From contig MWST01000018.1 in NCBI GenBank assembly GCA_002050235.1, positions 1-64,000 of the forward strand: 64,000 bases of DNA, given 5' to 3'. Source of the DNA: Polyangiaceae bacterium UTPRO1. Lineage in GTDB: Bacteria > Desulfobacterota > Binatia > UTPRO1. The notes beneath the pieces were generated by a model, which had not been told where the DNA came from, ran no database searches, and saw nothing but the letters and a program-made list of their open reading frames with translations. Numbering within the stretch: position 1 is the stretch's first letter; each line of letters starts with the position of its first letter. The translations under genes and the position numbers were made by a program. Of this stretch, positions 62,381-64,000 are shown piece after piece.

Positions 62381-63010
62381 ATGACCGGCTCGAAGCCGAA
62401 GCACCACCGGCCAGGTACGGCCGTGCTGCCGCAAGGGCGTGCACGGGCCGAAGCGATCCTCGATGCCGCGACGAGCCTGCTAATAGAAGAGGGCTACGCA
62501 CGCCTGTCGACGCGCAAGATCGCAGCGCGTGCCGGCATTCGCCCGGGGCACCTGCAATACTACTACCCGACGAAGCTCGACGTCGTGCGCGCACTCCTCG
62601 AACGCTATCTGGCGCGCGCCAGCCTGGCCTCCGAGCGCGAGGTCGCCGCGGACACCGACGCGCGGGACCGGGTCGACCTCTTCCTCGACGCCGCCCTGCG
62701 CGACCAGCGCCGGAGTGATCGGGCCCGCTTCTTCTGGGAGCTCTGGGCGCTCGCCGCCCGTGACACGGAGATCGCCGACGCCATGCAGGGCTTCTACCGG
62801 TCCTACTGGCGGCGCCTCGTCGGCGACCTCCTCGCCACCGCTCCCGCTCTCGGCCGACCGCGCGCCGAGCGCCGCGCCGCGCTCCTCATAGCGCTCCTCG
62901 AGGGCCTGACGCTCTTTCGCGGCCGCGGCGCGAGCCGCGAGCTCCCGTTGCCGTTCCTCGAGCGCGAGCTGCGCGAGCTGGTCCGCGGACTCGCGACCGA
63001 GACCGCGTGA
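62381..63010 (+). CDS. TetR/AcrR family regulator
   Basis: A 209-residue repressor. The N-terminal HTH is ARAEAILDAATSLLIEEGYARLSTRKIAARAGI followed by RPGHLQYYYPTKLDVVRALLER, in overlapping pieces. The C-terminal domain (ARFFWELWALAARDTEIADAMQ) is helical, like regulators of acyl-CoA metabolism. ATG 62381 is chosen over upstream codons that lack similarity. It diverges from the acyl-CoA dehydrogenase operon, so it most likely represses that operon in response to an acyl-CoA or substrate. Confidence 0.9.
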   Translation: MTGSKPKHHRPGTAVLPQGRARAEAILDAATSLLIEEGYARLSTRKIAARAGIRPGHLQYYYPTKLDVVRALLERYLARASLASEREVAADTDARDRVDLFLDAALRDQRRSDRARFFWELWALAARDTEIADAMQGFYRSYWRRLVGDLLATAPALGRPRAERRAALLIALLEGLTLFRGRGASRELPLPFLERELRELVRGLATETA

Positions 63011-63019
63011 CCGCTCCCC

Positions 63020-63943
63020 TCAGCCGCGCGCCAGCTTGGTGAGAAAGGCCCGGGTGCGCGGGATGGCGTCGGCGTCGCCCTCGACCGGACACGGAGCCCA
63101 GAGGAAGTCGGTCGCGCCGGCGGCGGCGAGCCCGGCAAGCTCGGCGCCCACGGTCGCCTCGTCACCGGCGATGACGATCCCCGCCGGCCCCTCGACGCCT
63201 TCGCGATCGAACATGGCGCGATACGAAGGCAGCGTGCCGTAGACCACGAACTGCTGTGCGGCCGCGCGGCGGGCCGCGTCGGGATCCCGGGTGACGGCGA
63301 CCGGCAACCCGACCACGACGCGCGGCGCGGGCCGGCCCGCTGCTGCTGCCGCCTCCGCGATCCGCGGCACCGTGTGCTCGCGAATCGTCTTCGGACCCGT
63401 CATCCACGTGATCGTACCGTCGGCGACCGTACCGGTGAGCGCCAGCATCTTCGGCGCCAGCGCCGCGACGAGGATCTGGCAGTGCTCGCCGCCCGGAACT
63501 TTGAGGCTCGCCGCAACCCGGTACTCGCCGCCCTGGTGCATGACGCTCCCCGTCCGCAGCAGCGGCACCAGCACCTCGAGATACTCCTTCATGTGGCTGT
63601 ACGGCTTCGCGAACGAAAGCCCGAGCATGGTCTCGATCACGATCTGGTGCGAGAGCCCGATGCCGAGCGTGAAGCGGCCGCGCGCCATGGCCTGCGCCGT
63701 CATCGCCTGCTGCGCCATGGCGATCGGATGGCGCGGGAACGTCGGCACGACCGCGGTCCCGACCTCGATGCGGCTAGTCTCGCGAGCGCAGAGCGCGCTC
63801 ATCGTGATCGCATCGAAAGAGAAGATGTTGGCGAGCCAGACGCTCGCGAAGCCGTCGTCCTCGGCGCTCTTCGCCTGGGCGATCAAGCCGTCCACGTCGG
63901 CGGGCGTACCGCCGAGCTCACCGATGCCGATGCCGATTTTCAT
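63020..63943 (-). CDS. LLM class F420-dependent oxidoreductase
   Basis: A 307-residue luciferase-like TIM barrel. KIGIGIGELGG opens the barrel, SRIEVGTAVVPTFPRHPIAMAQQAMTAQ (in parts) is the coenzyme-F420 site seen in actinobacterial enzymes, and GRFTLGIGLSHQIVIETMLG is a second family segment. GGAGGC precedes the ATG at 63943. FMN instead of F420 cannot be excluded. It converges on the TetR gene by nine bases; the last 57 bases of the window hold its leader. Confidence 0.88.
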   Translation of the reverse strand: MKIGIGIGELGGTPADVDGLIAQAKSAEDDGFASVWLANIFSFDAITMSALCARETSRIEVGTAVVPTFPRHPIAMAQQAMTAQAMARGRFTLGIGLSHQIVIETMLGLSFAKPYSHMKEYLEVLVPLLRTGSVMHQGGEYRVAASLKVPGGEHCQILVAALAPKMLALTGTVADGTITWMTGPKTIREHTVPRIAEAAAAAGRPAPRVVVGLPVAVTRDPDAARRAAAQQFVVYGTLPSYRAMFDREGVEGPAGIVIAGDEATVGAELAGLAAAGATDFLWAPCPVEGDADAIPRTRAFLTKLARG

Positions 63944-64000
63944 GCTGGCCTCCTCATCTCGAGCACGGGCTCGCGAACGCACAGCGTGCTACCCTTCTCT

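Noticed and set aside
1..64000. CRISPR arrays, tRNA or rRNA genes, prophage or integrative-element modules.
   Set aside because: No regularly spaced repeats, no T-loop/acceptor-stem pattern, and no integrase, portal or relaxase-like protein were seen.

Overview
This is a gene-dense stretch of a high-GC (about 68-70% by eye) Gram-negative chromosome. The Gram-negative reading rests on LpxA, a beta-barrel outer-membrane protein, lipoproteins with lipoboxes and a lytic transglycosylase. The lineage cannot be fixed from sequence alone. Abundant CoA-thioester enzymes, an F420-type luciferase-like oxidoreductase, a CcmE with the Cys-x3-Tyr haem motif and MoxR/VWA gene sets would suit a deep 'deltaproteobacterial' lineage (Desulfobacterota, Myxococcota or Binatota-like). 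That assignment is inference. I saw no tRNA, rRNA, CRISPR array or intact mobile element; the only mobile-element trace is a decayed IS1182-type transposase at the left edge.

Layout: 1-4.0 kb holds the transposase remnant, amt behind a near-perfect sigma-54 promoter, a DUF4412-like secreted protein and an MFS exporter. 4.2-12.7 kb is trmJ followed by a translationally coupled MoxR/DUF58/VWA operon carrying four intact MIDAS motifs. 13-17.6 kb has a lipoprotein methyltransferase and a coaE-crotonase-(HAD-PlsC) run. 17.7-25.2 kb is mixed: LOG protein, dicarboxylate symporter, M20 amidohydrolase, a secreted unknown, trpS, a cold-shock gene with a structured leader and a NERD-like protein. 25.3-30.7 kb is glcDEF divergent from an alanine/serine-glyoxylate aminotransferase, a complete glycolate-to-glycine route. 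31-34.7 kb has mltA, thiolase, phosphatidylcholine synthase and a TPR protein.

34.7-46.7 kb has a TetR regulator and clpB on the minus strand, a small zinc-ribbon/riboflavin-synthase operon, an OPT transporter, a DUF1302-like barrel and an orphan GAF histidine kinase. 46.8-53.2 kb is a tightly overlapping cytochrome c maturation operon (ccmE-F-H-I-like-A-B-C-D) preceded by yacG and lpxA. 53.2-58.0 kb carries an RRM protein (apparent ATT start), RNase E/G, queE and glpX. 58.2-64 kb is an acyl-CoA catabolic block: crotonase, HAD phosphatase, two coupled acyl-CoA dehydrogenases, a divergent TetR regulator and an LLM oxidoreductase.

No single new defence or biosynthetic system stands out. The signals I rate highest are the unusual Ccm system (Cys-type CcmE together with a Cys-rich CcmH-like protein), the apparent ATT initiation codon of the RRM gene, the Shine-Dalgarno-pairing hairpin of the cold-shock gene, the sigma-54 promoter of amt, and the four-MIDAS MoxR operon.
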